Assembly (NCBI RefSeq): GCF_008065375.1
Contig: NZ_VJYI01000001.1
Span: 1,178,001 to 1,242,000, forward strand
Source of the DNA: Nonomuraea sp. SYSU D8015
GTDB taxonomy: Bacteria > Actinomycetota > Actinomycetes > Streptosporangiales > Streptosporangiaceae
Reading direction: 5' to 3'
Length of the DNA stretch: 64,000 nt
Part shown: piece by piece, positions 1 through 7,731 of the stretch
How the letters are laid out: every line of letters starts with the position of its first letter
How positions within the stretch are numbered: position 1 is the first letter of the stretch
Translations under genes and position numbers: made by a program
Notes under the pieces: model-generated
What the model was told of the DNA's origin: nothing
Seen by the model: only the letters and a program-made list of their open reading frames with translations
Databases searched by the model: none

Positions 1-2
1 AG

Positions 3-521
3 GCCGGGAAGCCTCGGGTGATCGAGCTGCGTGAGCTGGCCGTGGACATCGCGAACGTCTTCGTGACCGGTTTCCCGAACGGCAGGCTGCGCGAGGTGAT
101 CGAGGCGGTCACGGAGGCCGACGGGCTCATCGTGGTCACGCCGATCTTCAGCGGCTCCTACAGCGGGCTGTTCAAGTCGTTCTTCGACGTGCTCGACAAC
201 ACCGCGCTGGCGGGCAAGCCCGTGCTGGTCGCGGCCACCGGCGGGACCGCCCGCCACTCGCTGGCGCTGGAGCACGCGCTGCGGCCGTTGTTCGCGTACC
301 TGCGGGCCGTCGTCGTCCCGACCGCCGTCTACGCGGCGACGGAGGACTGGGGCGGCGCGCAGGATCCCTTCACCGACGGGCTCGGCGAGCGCATCGAACG
401 CGCCGCCGAGGAGCTGGCCGACCTGCTCCTGCGCCGCGCGCCCCAGGCCCGGACGGCGCGGGAGGAGGACGAGGTCGTGCCGTTCGAGCAGCAGCTCGCG
501 GCCCTCCGCCCGCCGCACTGA
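3..521 (+). CDS. NADPH-dependent FMN reductase, 5'-truncated by window edge
   Basis: The reading frame is open from base 3 to the TGA at 519-521; the true start lies to the left. The visible part reads like the flavodoxin-fold FMN reductases of the CE1759 type: VTGFPNGRLREVI, then the strand-turn VVTPIFSGSYSGLFKSFFD that contacts the flavin phosphate, then KPVLVAATGGTARHSLAL. These cytosolic enzymes reduce FMN with NAD(P)H. An internal GTG at 18 is unlikely to be the start because the family has an N-terminal beta strand and P-loop that would then be missing. It converges on rodA with a 6-bp gap. Family assignment is by recognition only. Confidence 0.8.
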   Translation, partial: AGKPRVIELRELAVDIANVFVTGFPNGRLREVIEAVTEADGLIVVTPIFSGSYSGLFKSFFDVLDNTALAGKPVLVAATGGTARHSLALEHALRPLFAYLRAVVVPTAVYAATEDWGGAQDPFTDGLGERIERAAEELADLLLRRAPQARTAREEDEVVPFEQQLAALRPPH

Positions 522-527
522 CCGCTG

Positions 528-1664
528 CTACGGCTGCATGGCCTTGGTCCGGTGCACGGCCTGGAGGAGCCCGATCGCGAGCAGGCCGGCGACCGTGGCC
601 GAGCCGCCGTACGAGACGAACGGCAGCGGCACGCCCACGATCGGCATGAGCCCCACCGTCATGCCCACGTTCAGGAACGTCTGGAACGCCATCCACGACA
701 CCAGGCCCCCGGCCAGCACGGTCCCGTACGGGGATGCGCTGTGCCGCGCGATCGACAGCCCGCGCCACAGCAGCGCCCCCATGGCCAGCACGATGGCCGC
801 GGCCCCGGCGAAGCCGAGCTCCTCGCCCGCGACGGTGAAGATGAAGTCCGTGTGCTGCTCCGGCACGAAATGCCCGGCCGTCTGCTCGCCGTTGAACAGG
901 CCCTTGCCCGTGAGGCCGCCGGAGCCTATCGCGATGCGGGCCTGAGCGGCGTTGTACCCGACGCCGCCCGGGTCGGCCGCCGGGTTGGCCAGCACGAGCA
1001 GCCGCTCCAGCTGGTACGGCCGCACCAGCCCGAGCTTCCACGCCGCCACGGCCGCGCCCGCCGCGCCCACGACGAGCACCAGCAGCCACCGCTTGGGCGC
1101 GCCGGACACCAGCAGCGCCCCCGTCACCATGGCCGCGAACACCAGCATCGTCCCGAGATCCGGCTGCAGCGCGATCAGCCCGATCGGCACCGCCGCCAGC
1201 ATCAGCGCCAGCACCACCCCGCCGAACCCCGGCCGCCGCTGCCCGTCGCGCAGCTCGCCCAGCGGCACCGCGAACGCCAGCGCGAGCGCCACCTTGGCGA
1301 ACTCCGACGGCTGGAACTGCACCCCGGGCGCCAGCACGATCCACGAGTGCGCCCCGTTCACCCGCACCCCCAGCGGGCTCAGCACCGCGGCCAGCGAGAT
1401 CAGCGCCAGCACGTACGCCACAGGCACGTACGCCCGCAGCACCCGCAGGTCGCACCGCGACACGAACCACATCAGGACCAGCCCGATGCCGACGGCCACC
1501 GCCTGACGGACGAGCAGAGCGTAGTCGCCCCCCAGGCGCGTGGCCGACCACACCAGCAGCAGCCCCGTCACGGACAGGGCCAGCGCGAGCAGCGTCAGCG
1601 TCCAGTCGGGCGAGGCCAGCGTGGGCGCCCACACGACCCGCCGCCTCCCGGTGACCGCGATCAC
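528..1664 (-). CDS. rodA: Rod-shape SEDS glycosyltransferase RodA
   Basis: 378 residues, about ten membrane segments, FtsW/RodA/SpoVE (SEDS) family. These polymerise lipid II into glycan strands and work with a class B PBP. Family marks: PSEFAKVAL in the middle and FVPEQHTDFIF followed by GEELGF in the large extracytoplasmic loop, which is the RodA-type version of this motif, and a C-terminal SYGGSATVAGLLAIGL. The GTG start overlaps the TGA of the upstream PBP2 gene (GTGA), so the two are translationally coupled as expected for a functional SEDS-PBP pair. Last gene of the mre operon, ending convergently with the FMN reductase gene. Confidence 0.93.
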   Translation of the reverse strand: MIAVTGRRRVVWAPTLASPDWTLTLLALALSVTGLLLVWSATRLGGDYALLVRQAVAVGIGLVLMWFVSRCDLRVLRAYVPVAYVLALISLAAVLSPLGVRVNGAHSWIVLAPGVQFQPSEFAKVALALAFAVPLGELRDGQRRPGFGGVVLALMLAAVPIGLIALQPDLGTMLVFAAMVTGALLVSGAPKRWLLVLVVGAAGAAVAAWKLGLVRPYQLERLLVLANPAADPGGVGYNAAQARIAIGSGGLTGKGLFNGEQTAGHFVPEQHTDFIFTVAGEELGFAGAAAIVLAMGALLWRGLSIARHSASPYGTVLAGGLVSWMAFQTFLNVGMTVGLMPIVGVPLPFVSYGGSATVAGLLAIGLLQAVHRTKAMQP

Positions 1665-3568
1665 CGCCGCTCCTGTGTGGGATGGTCGCGTGTGCTACCG
1701 CTCTCGGGCCTGACCGTCCGCTCCTCTGTCAGCTCGATGATGCCCTCCCAGATGTCCCGGGCCGCCGGCGCCGCGCCCTCCGCGCCCCGGCCGCCCTCCG
1801 ACAGCACGACGACCACGGTGTAGGCCGGATCCGGGGCGAACGAGGCGAACCAGGAGGTGTCCCGCCGCCCGAACGACTCCGCCGTCCCCGTCTTCCCGGC
1901 CACCGCGACCTTGCCGAACGGGAACCCCTTGAACGCGCCCTCGGCCGTGCCCTTCCTCGGCACCTGGCTCAGCGCGTTCCGGATGAACCGCAGCGTCTCG
2001 GCCGAGGCGGGCAGCTTCCCCGCCACCGGCGGGGTGATCGCCCTGACGGTGGTCCCGTCGGGCCGGACGATCTTCTGCCCGACGCGCGGGCTGTGCAGCG
2101 TCCCGCCGTTGGCGATGGCCGCGTACGCGCGGGCCAGCTGCAGCGGCGTCACCAGCACGCCGCCCTGCCCGATGGAGAAGTTGGCCGCGTCGCCGCCCCG
2201 CCACACGCCGCCCCCGCGGCAGTTCTCCTTGGCGATCGCGGTCAGGTACGCCGCCCGCCCCCGGTCGGCCATCTCCGGGTAGCCCTTGACGGCACGGCGG
2301 CAGCTCTCCTTGCGCGTGGCCTGCCAGTACGCCTTCTTCGACGCGGCGTCTGGCACCGCCCCGGCCGCCTCGCCCGGCAGATCCACCCCGGTCGGCTTTC
2401 CGAAGCCGAACCCGCGGGCGGTCTTCTCCATCGTCTGCGAGCCGCGCTCCCACAGCTCGTCGGCGAGCCGATAGAAGATCGTGTCGCACGACTCCACCAG
2501 CGCCCCGTGCATGGTCATGATCCCGAGGTCGGCGCTGCCGAAGTTCCTGAACACCCGGTTGCCCACCATGTAGCCGCTCGGACAGTCGTAGAAGGCGCCG
2601 AGCCCGTACCCGGCGGCCGCGGCCGCCGCCACCGAGCTCACCTTCCAGGTGGAGCCGGGCGCCCACTCGCCCTGCACGGGCTGCGACAGCAGTGGCAGCC
2701 GCTTGTACTCGCGGGCCGTCACGCCGTCGGTCCACACGGCCGGGTCATAGGCGGGCAGCCCCGCCAGGGCGACCAGCCGCCCGGTCCCGGACTCCATGAC
2801 CACGGCCGCCCCCGACTCGGCGCCGCTGGAGGCCACCGCCCGGCCGAGCGCCTGCTCGGTGAGGCTCTGGATGCGGGAGTCGATGCTGGTCACGAGCGTG
2901 TTCCCGGGGACGGGCGGGTCCTGGCGGAGCGTCCTGGTGACCTGGCCGGTGTTGTCCACCGCCACGTCGCGCCGGCCGGGTCGCCCGGCCAGCTCGCGGT
3001 CGTACACGCCTTCGAGCCCGTCGCGGCCCTTCGCGCCCTGCACGTACCCGAGCGTGTGCGCCGCCGCCGACCCCAGCGGGTAGACCCGCACCGGGCGCAG
3101 CTCCGTGCGTACGCCGGGGAAGTCCTGCTGCCGCTCGCTGATCTGCAGCGCCACCGGCGGCGTGACGTCCTCGGCGACGGGGATCGGCTCGTACGGCGAC
3201 CCCTGCCAGCACGGCTGCGGCACCTCCGGCCCGCAGAGCCGGACCTTCTCCGCGATCTGCTGGTACGGCTGCTTCAGCACCCCGCCCAGGCGCTCCAGCA
3301 CCGCCCGCCCTGCGTCCGGCTGATGGGCCAGCGCCACGGCGTCCACGGTGACCACGGGCCTGGTCCGGTTCGTCACCAGCGGCCGCCCGGCCACGTCGAG
3401 GATCTGGCCTCGGACGGGCGGCACCGGCACGGTCCTGATCCGCACGTCCGCCGCCGCCTGCACGTACTGGGCGCCGCTGACCACCTGCAGGAACCACAGC
3501 CGCCCGAGCAGCGTGGCCACCATCGCCACGACGACCAGCCGCAGGACGAACAACCTGGCCTTAGACAC
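1661..3568 (-). CDS. mrdA: Penicillin-binding protein 2 (class B, MrdA type)
   Basis: 635 residues. A single N-terminal membrane anchor (LFVLRLVVVAMVATLLGRL) is followed by the PBP dimerisation domain and a transpeptidase domain. Active-site motifs are visible: GSTWK (Ser306, Lys309 as SxxK), ESCD in the place of SxN, and GKTGT (Lys559). It cross-links peptidoglycan during lateral or apical wall growth together with RodA. The GTG start overlaps the mreD stop by 8 bp and the stop overlaps the rodA start. The SCD form instead of SxN is, as far as I recall, usual in actinobacterial members and is not a sign of inactivation. Confidence 0.92.
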   Translation of the reverse strand: MSKARLFVLRLVVVAMVATLLGRLWFLQVVSGAQYVQAAADVRIRTVPVPPVRGQILDVAGRPLVTNRTRPVVTVDAVALAHQPDAGRAVLERLGGVLKQPYQQIAEKVRLCGPEVPQPCWQGSPYEPIPVAEDVTPPVALQISERQQDFPGVRTELRPVRVYPLGSAAAHTLGYVQGAKGRDGLEGVYDRELAGRPGRRDVAVDNTGQVTRTLRQDPPVPGNTLVTSIDSRIQSLTEQALGRAVASSGAESGAAVVMESGTGRLVALAGLPAYDPAVWTDGVTAREYKRLPLLSQPVQGEWAPGSTWKVSSVAAAAAAGYGLGAFYDCPSGYMVGNRVFRNFGSADLGIMTMHGALVESCDTIFYRLADELWERGSQTMEKTARGFGFGKPTGVDLPGEAAGAVPDAASKKAYWQATRKESCRRAVKGYPEMADRGRAAYLTAIAKENCRGGGVWRGGDAANFSIGQGGVLVTPLQLARAYAAIANGGTLHSPRVGQKIVRPDGTTVRAITPPVAGKLPASAETLRFIRNALSQVPRKGTAEGAFKGFPFGKVAVAGKTGTAESFGRRDTSWFASFAPDPAYTVVVVLSEGGRGAEGAAPAARDIWEGIIELTEERTVRPESGSTRDHPTQERR

Positions 3569-4070
3569 GCCGCATCGCCACCCTCGGCTCGGCGACCGCG
3601 GCGGAGCGCCGGCGGCGCAGCAGCACGGCGCTCACCGGCGTCCCGTGCGCCACCGTCCAGCCCAGCGTCCACGGCAGCGCCGCGACCACCGCCTGCCAGG
3701 GCTCGTCGCCGAGGGCCACGGCCGCGCCCGCCTGCAGCAGGACGGCGAGCGCGGCGGCCACGGCGCCGACCAGCCAGGGCCTGCCCTCGCGCCACCGGCC
3801 CTCCGGCAGCTGCCTGCCCTGCAGGCCTCCGGCCAGCAGGCCCGTCACGGCCAGCACCAGCGCCGTGCGGCCCACCGTGCCGTCGGCGGGCGGCGTCACG
3901 TCCGCGATCAGCCCGCCGGCCAGCCCGGCCACGCAGCCCCAGACCGGCCCCCTGGACTGCGCCAGCCACACCACGGCCAGCGCCACCAGATCGGGCCCGC
4001 CCCACGGCGACCTGTTCACCAGCAGCACCTGCAACAGCGGCGCCGCGAGCAGCACCAGCACCAGGCCCAC
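3561..4070 (-). CDS. mreD: Rod-shape protein MreD
   Basis: 169 residues, mostly hydrophobic, about five membrane segments, starting MGLVLVLLAAPLLQVLLVNR. MreD is an integral membrane partner of MreC in the elongation machinery. The call rests on size, topology and position between mreC and pbp2; MreD is poorly conserved in sequence. The GTG start lies 3 bp after the mreC stop and the end overlaps the PBP2 start. Confidence 0.85.
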   Translation of the reverse strand: MGLVLVLLAAPLLQVLLVNRSPWGGPDLVALAVVWLAQSRGPVWGCVAGLAGGLIADVTPPADGTVGRTALVLAVTGLLAGGLQGRQLPEGRWREGRPWLVGAVAAALAVLLQAGAAVALGDEPWQAVVAALPWTLGWTVAHGTPVSAVLLRRRRSAAVAEPRVAMRRV

Positions 4071-4073
4071 GGC

Positions 4074-4832
4074 TCACCTCCCGGGCTCGGGCACGACCAC
4101 CGCGACGAGGTCGAGTGCGGACAGCCGGGCGGCGGGCCGCACCAGCGCCGTGCGCGTGGCCGCGCCCGGCACGCTCTCGATCCGCTCCACCGCGCCGATG
4201 GGCAGACCGGCCACGTACGGCCGCCCGCCCGCCGAGCCCAGCGTCACCACCTCGTCGCCGACCCGGAGCGGCGCGTTCGGGTCGAACAGGCTCAGCCGCA
4301 GCCGGCCCTCGCCCGGCAGCCCCGTCACCACGCCCAGCTCGCCCGAGTCCGCCATGCGGGCGCCCACCGAGGAGCCGGGATCGGTGATCAGCGACACGGA
4401 CGCGGTGGCCGGGCCCGCCCAGGTGACCTTGCCGACGAGGCCGTCGGCGTTGAACACCGTCACGTCCCGCACGACGCCCGCCGCCGACCCGGCGTCGATG
4501 GTCACCTTCTGGCCCTGCCCGAACCCGACCACGTGCGCGGCCACGCCCTGCAGCCGCGCCGTCGCCTGGCTCTTGCCTCCGGTGGACCGCAGGTCGGACC
4601 GGAGCCGGAGGTTCTCCTGCTCCAGGGCCCGCAGCCGGGCGTTCTCCTGCTCCAGGGCCCGCAGGCGGGCCTCGCCACCGACCGACCGGGTGACCGAGCC
4701 GATCGCGCTCTGGACCGTCCCGTACACCGTCGAGCCCGCCGACCGCAGCGGCGTCAGGGGCATGAGCGTACGGTCGACCGCCACGAGGGCCACACCGGCG
4801 AGGAGGACGAGCAGGACGATCGTCCGCTTCAC
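4074..4832 (-). CDS. mreC: Rod-shape protein MreC
   Basis: About 252 residues: N-terminal membrane anchor (KRTIVLLVLLAGVALVAVD), a short coiled coil with the repeated ARLRALEQEN unit, then the beta-barrel domain with TSPLxxx-like loops (VTLGSAGGRPYVAGLPIG). MreC links cytoplasmic MreB to the periplasmic/extracellular wall enzymes. I chose the GTG at 4832 because it overlaps the mreB stop as GTGA, like the other junctions of this operon; an upstream TTG at 4844 would add four residues. The coiled-coil part holds a 30-bp tandem duplication described separately. Confidence 0.88.
   Translation of the reverse strand: MKRTIVLLVLLAGVALVAVDRTLMPLTPLRSAGSTVYGTVQSAIGSVTRSVGGEARLRALEQENARLRALEQENLRLRSDLRSTGGKSQATARLQGVAAHVVGFGQGQKVTIDAGSAAGVVRDVTVFNADGLVGKVTWAGPATASVSLITDPGSSVGARMADSGELGVVTGLPGEGRLRLSLFDPNAPLRVGDEVVTLGSAGGRPYVAGLPIGAVERIESVPGAATRTALVRPAARLSALDLVAVVVPEPGR
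4611..4670 (-). repeat. 30-bp tandem duplication inside mreC
   Basis: Two adjacent 30-bp units (4611-4640 and 4641-4670) differ at one position. Each encodes the ten residues ARLRALEQEN or a near copy, so the duplication lengthens the coiled coil in frame by ten residues. Confidence 0.85.
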
Positions 4833-6055
4833 CGCCTGGACCAATCGGGCAGCAGGACGTCACGCATCGCCTGGAAGCGCTCGACGCAGCGGCCCGCGCC
4901 CAGCGCCACGGAGTACAGCGGCTTGTCCACGACCCTGATCGGCATGCCGGTGGCCTGGCCCATGCGCTCGGCCAGGCCGCGCAGCAGCGCTCCGCCGCCG
5001 GTCAGCACGATGCCGTTGTCCAGCAGGTCGCCGGCCAGCTCGGCCGGGCACTGGTCGAGCGTCGTCTGGACGGAGTCGATGATGGTCTGCACCTGGTCCT
5101 CGATGGCCTCGCTGATCTCCTCCGACGTGATCGTCGCCGTCTTCGGCAGCCCGCTGACCAGGTCGCGGCCGCGTACCGGGGCGCTGGCGTCCGGGGCGAT
5201 CGGCCGCGGCGCCCCCGGCGGCGGCGCGGCGTCCTGCTTGACCCTGGACCGGAACGGGTTCCACCGGCGGGGGGCGGGCGGCGGCTCCGGCTCCTCCTCG
5301 TCCACCACGATGGGCGGCAGGGAGTCCCCGTTGGCGGGGACGCCCACACGGTGCCGGCCGCGCGGGGCGATCTCGGCGTCCCGCGTGGGTGCGGGCCGCA
5401 CCATGCCCAGATCGATCTTCAGCCGCTCGGCCGTACGGTCGCCGAGCAGCAGCGCGTGCTCTTTCTTGGCGTACGTGATGATGGCCTCGTCCAGCTCGTC
5501 GCCGCCCACGCGCAGCGACTTGGCGACGACGACGCCGCTCATGGAGACGATGGCGACCTCGGTGGTGCCGCCGCCGATGTCGACCACCATGTTGCCGGTG
5601 GCCTCGCCGACCTTCAGCCCGGCGCCGATCGCCGCGGCCATCGGCTCCTCGATGATGTGCACCCGGCGCGCGCCCGCCTCGTAGGCGGCCTCCTTGACCG
5701 CCCGCTGCTCGATGGAGGTGGTGCCGCTCGGCACCGCCACCACGATGCGGGGCTTGGCCAGGAACCTGCTGGGGTGCGCCTTCTGGATGAACATGCGCAG
5801 CATCCGCTCCGCCGCGTCCAGGTCCGCGATCACGCCGTCCTTGAGCGGCCTGATCGTGGCGATGTGCGGGGGAGTGCGACCCACCATGCGCTTGGCCGCC
5901 TTGCCGACGGCCACGACGGTGTTCTTGTGGAGGTTGATCGCGATGACGGAGGGCTCGTTGAGCACGATGCCCTTCCTGCGGACGTAGACGAGCGTGTTCG
6001 CGGTGCCTAAGTCGACCGCTATGTCATGACCGAGAAGACCCAATGCGAATGCCAT
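4829..6055 (-). CDS. mreB: Actin-like rod-shape protein MreB with a large insertion
   Basis: 408 residues; typical MreB proteins have about 335-350. Actin-fold marks: DIAVDLGTANTLVY (phosphate 1, residues 11-24), VVDIGGGTTEVAIV (phosphate 2, 157-170), and VLTGGGALLRGL (adenosine motif, about 350-361). Between AERLKIDLG and RGRDLVSGLPKT there is an extra stretch of roughly 70 residues (about 217-294), rich in Pro, Arg and acidic residues, where other MreBs have a short turn. I chose the ATG at 6055, giving MAFALGLLGHDIAVDLG; an in-frame upstream start at 6106 would add 17 residues that do not resemble the family. First gene of the operon; its promoter must lie between 6056 and the tRNA fragment. 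Confidence 0.93.
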   Translation of the reverse strand: MAFALGLLGHDIAVDLGTANTLVYVRRKGIVLNEPSVIAINLHKNTVVAVGKAAKRMVGRTPPHIATIRPLKDGVIADLDAAERMLRMFIQKAHPSRFLAKPRIVVAVPSGTTSIEQRAVKEAAYEAGARRVHIIEEPMAAAIGAGLKVGEATGNMVVDIGGGTTEVAIVSMSGVVVAKSLRVGGDELDEAIITYAKKEHALLLGDRTAERLKIDLGMVRPAPTRDAEIAPRGRHRVGVPANGDSLPPIVVDEEEPEPPPAPRRWNPFRSRVKQDAAPPPGAPRPIAPDASAPVRGRDLVSGLPKTATITSEEISEAIEDQVQTIIDSVQTTLDQCPAELAGDLLDNGIVLTGGGALLRGLAERMGQATGMPIRVVDKPLYSVALGAGRCVERFQAMRDVLLPDWSRR

Positions 6056-6446
6056 GTGCGGCACAGCCCTTTCGACCCGGGATGGGCAGGGGGACGCTGC
6101 CCGCACTCGCGGCTGCCCTCAGCGGTTTCGCCACAAACGCGATATCTCTGTAGCCGCCGCCGTCGCCGCAGCTCAGCCCCATGCCCGTGAGCCCTGCCGC
6201 CGAGCCGCCACAGTGCGCGGCCGGAGTCTCGAGAAGCAGGCCGATTGGAGGCGCCGCCACGTGCCGCATGCCCGCGCAGCCGCTCACCGCCACGGATCAT
6301 CCGCCCCCTAGGCGCCCGCAGGGCCGCGTCGGCCTTGGACGGCCCGCTGCCACCGGACAGCGGGGGAGCAGGACGCGACCGCCATGAGCCGCACCTGCCC
6401 TCTGACGAGCAGGGGCGTCGTCAGGCAGTCGGTCAGGCAGAAAGAT
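6056..6446. other. Non-coding region upstream of mreB
   Basis: No convincing gene on either strand. It must hold the mreB-operon promoter on the minus strand. A purine stretch (GAAAGGG on the minus strand) about 12 bases before the mreB ATG may act as a ribosome-binding site. Short open frames here have no codon-usage or family support. Confidence 0.5.
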
Positions 6447-6482
6447 CAAGGGCCACACCCCGTGTCAGGGATGTGGCCCTTG
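6447..6482 (-). terminator. Hairpin terminator downstream of tRNA-Val
   Basis: Eleven-base inverted repeat CAAGGGCCACA / TGTGGCCCTTG with a 14-base loop. On the minus strand it is followed by ATCTTT, a weak T-rich tail. It sits 8 bases past the tRNA 3' end, the expected place for the tRNA terminator, and also shields the mre operon from prophage read-through. Confidence 0.65.
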
Positions 6483-6489
6483 AGCTCGG

Positions 6490-6536
6490 TGGGCGATACT
6501 GGGATCGAACCAGTGACCTCTTCGGTGTGAACGAAG
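6490..6536 (-). other. attL: 3' half of tRNA-Val(CAC)
   Basis: Read on the minus strand this is the 3' part of a tRNA: anticodon stem CTTCG / CGAAG around the loop TTCACAC (anticodon CAC), variable loop, T arm ACTGG-TTCGATC-CCAGT, acceptor strand ATCGCCC and discriminator A at 6490; CCA is not encoded. The 5' half (D arm and pairing acceptor strand GGGCGAT) is absent: sequence diverges from a tRNA right after 6536. This is the usual trace left by a tyrosine integrase that crosses over in the anticodon arm. The phage would carry a copy of the 3' half that rebuilds the gene at attR. Confidence 0.85.
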
Positions 6537-6584
6537 GAAGACATACAGGTCAGCATAGGCGACCTGTGCCCTGACCAGCGTCAA

Positions 6585-6647
6585 CTGTCGGCCAGTGTCG
6601 GCGTGTGTCGCCTAGTGTCGGCCGCTTGTGACGCACAGCTGACGCAC
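6585..6647. repeat. Short direct repeats next to attL (possible integrase arm sites)
   Basis: Clustered copies of GTGTCGGC or close variants at about 6586-6592, 6595-6602, 6605-6611 and 6615-6622, followed by two GACGCAC copies at 6630 and 6641. They are non-coding and lie 50-110 bp inside the prophage from the tRNA core, where lambda-type integrases bind arm sites. Function is inferred from position only. Confidence 0.45.
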
Positions 6648-6723
6648 GAACTGATCCTTTAGGCGGGTTACGGAGCGTAAATCGCCTGGCCGCGGCGTCT
6701 CGGAATCCGCGGCCGGCATCGCG

Positions 6724-7182
6724 TCACGAGGGGCGGCGGAGTTGCCGCACCTCTGCGGACGGACGTTCCTCTGGCGCGTTCTCCTCGGCGCGGATGGTGC
6801 GGAGGAGCCGAAGGAACATCCTCTTGTCTTCGTCGCTCATCCCGGGGATCGCCCAGATGTGACGCTCTTGCGGATCCGTGTACGGGTTGTCCGACGTTGC
6901 CTGCAGCTCGTCGGGAGGCCGGGGCGGCAGCTCGTCGCGCTCAGCCATCCCTGCGTGGAGAAGCATCTCCCCCAGGTTGTAGCCGAGCGCTTTGCCGATC
7001 CGGCGTAGAACGTCCACCTCTGCACCGCGGTCCTCGGACAGGATCCGGTTGATCATTGAGGCGTGAACGTCCGCTTCGCGCGCAAACTTCGACTGGCCAC
7101 CTCTTTCGAGGTTGTAGCCGCGTTTGGTGAGCTCTGCGTTCAACCACACGCCGAGCCGACCAGGAGTTTTGCCCACGGGCAC
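6724..7182 (-). CDS. XRE-family repressor (probable prophage immunity repressor)
   Basis: About 152 residues from the GTG at 7182; in-frame GTGs at 7176 and 7233 are alternatives. N-terminal helix-turn-helix: GGQSKFAREADVHASMINRIL, then VDVLRRIGKALGYNLGEML. The C-terminal tail contains HIWAIPGMSDEDKRMFLRLL. It is the first gene inside attL, transcribed toward it, and faces a Cro-like gene across three matching palindromes, the classic layout of a lysogeny switch. No catalytic LexA-type domain is visible, so it is probably not self-cleaved. Its tail resembles that of the repressor at 38642-39037. Confidence 0.8.
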   Translation of the reverse strand: MPVGKTPGRLGVWLNAELTKRGYNLERGGQSKFAREADVHASMINRILSEDRGAEVDVLRRIGKALGYNLGEMLLHAGMAERDELPPRPPDELQATSDNPYTDPQERHIWAIPGMSDEDKRMFLRLLRTIRAEENAPEERPSAEVRQLRRPS

Positions 7183-7303
7183 AGATGATACCCCGTTGAT
7201 CACGCGCCGCAATATGGGCAGTTGGGGCACCACATCCTGACCGGCCGGGTTTACCCACGTGAAGCCCGAGGTCTTGACTCCAAAAAATCATGACGCGCGG
7301 GTA

Positions 7304-7333
7304 TTGCTATGCCGTTCGGCACAGCGCTACATT
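7304..7333 (+). promoter_or_regulatory. Rightward early promoter with operator in its spacer
   Basis: A -35-like TTGCTA (7304-7309) and a -10-like TACATT (7328-7333) are separated by 18 bases, and the first operator palindrome fills that spacer. A repressor bound there would block RNA polymerase. Promoter calling by eye in GC-rich DNA is uncertain, but the coincidence with the operator supports it. Confidence 0.5.
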
Positions 7334-7392
7334 GAGGGCGCTTCGGTGTGCCGAACGGCACAGAACTCGCTCCCGAACCACGCCGAATGGCA
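7310..7392. promoter_or_regulatory. Three operator palindromes of the immunity switch
   Basis: TGCCGTTCGGCA at 7310-7321, TGCCGAACGGCA at 7349-7360 and the variant CGCCGAATGGCA at 7381-7392. The first two are perfect or near-perfect 12-bp palindromes of the same sequence read on opposite strands. Start-to-start spacing is 39 and 32 bp. They lie in the gap between the divergent repressor and Cro-like genes, as for OR sites in lambdoid phages. Not found elsewhere in the parts I compared. Confidence 0.75.
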
Positions 7393-7425
7393 CAGAAATT
7401 GATTCTGGATCACCTGGAGGACCGC

Positions 7426-7731
7426 ATGGCGCAGCACCGCGTGAGACTGCGCGCCGACGCCGTCAGAACCCGCATGAACGCCCTCGGCTACGACTCCGAG
7501 AGCGCCCAAGCCCGCGCCATCGGCGTCGTCCCATCCATCCACCACCGCGCGCTCAAGGGCGACCGCGAACCCAGCGCCTTCTACGCGCTGCGACTGCTCG
7601 GCCTGCTCGCCCCCAACCTCCGCGAAGAGATCGAAACCTTCCTCGACCTCGACCTCGACTTTGTCCTCGACCTCGGCACGGTCGAGGTTGAGGTCACCCA
7701 ACTCAGCGAACCCGAAGCGGTGGCGTCATGA
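7426..7731 (+). CDS. Cro-like HTH regulator, first early gene
   Basis: 101 residues from ATG 7426, chosen because GGAGG lies about 7 bases upstream; the open frame extends to 7348 but that would run through the operators. A helix-turn-helix-like segment reads ESAQARAIGVVPSIHHRAL followed by EPSAFYALRLLGLL. The C-terminus is acidic and hydrophobic (LDLDLDFVLDLG). Divergent from the immunity repressor and preceded by the three operators, so it probably acts as the lytic-side regulator. The stop overlaps the next gene as ATGA. Confidence 0.65.
   Translation: MAQHRVRLRADAVRTRMNALGYDSESAQARAIGVVPSIHHRALKGDREPSAFYALRLLGLLAPNLREEIETFLDLDLDFVLDLGTVEVEVTQLSEPEAVAS

Noticed and set aside
370..1632. 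420-residue minus-strand open frame over rodA
   Set aside because: Arg/Gly/Ala-rich shadow of rodA in another frame; no family features.
6019..6574. Several 60-109 residue open frames upstream of mreB
   Set aside because: Composition-driven frames in GC-rich non-coding DNA; one runs through the tRNA remnant.
6490..6580. A complete tRNA gene
   Set aside because: No D arm and no strand pairing with the acceptor 3' strand upstream on the minus strand; only the 3' half is present.
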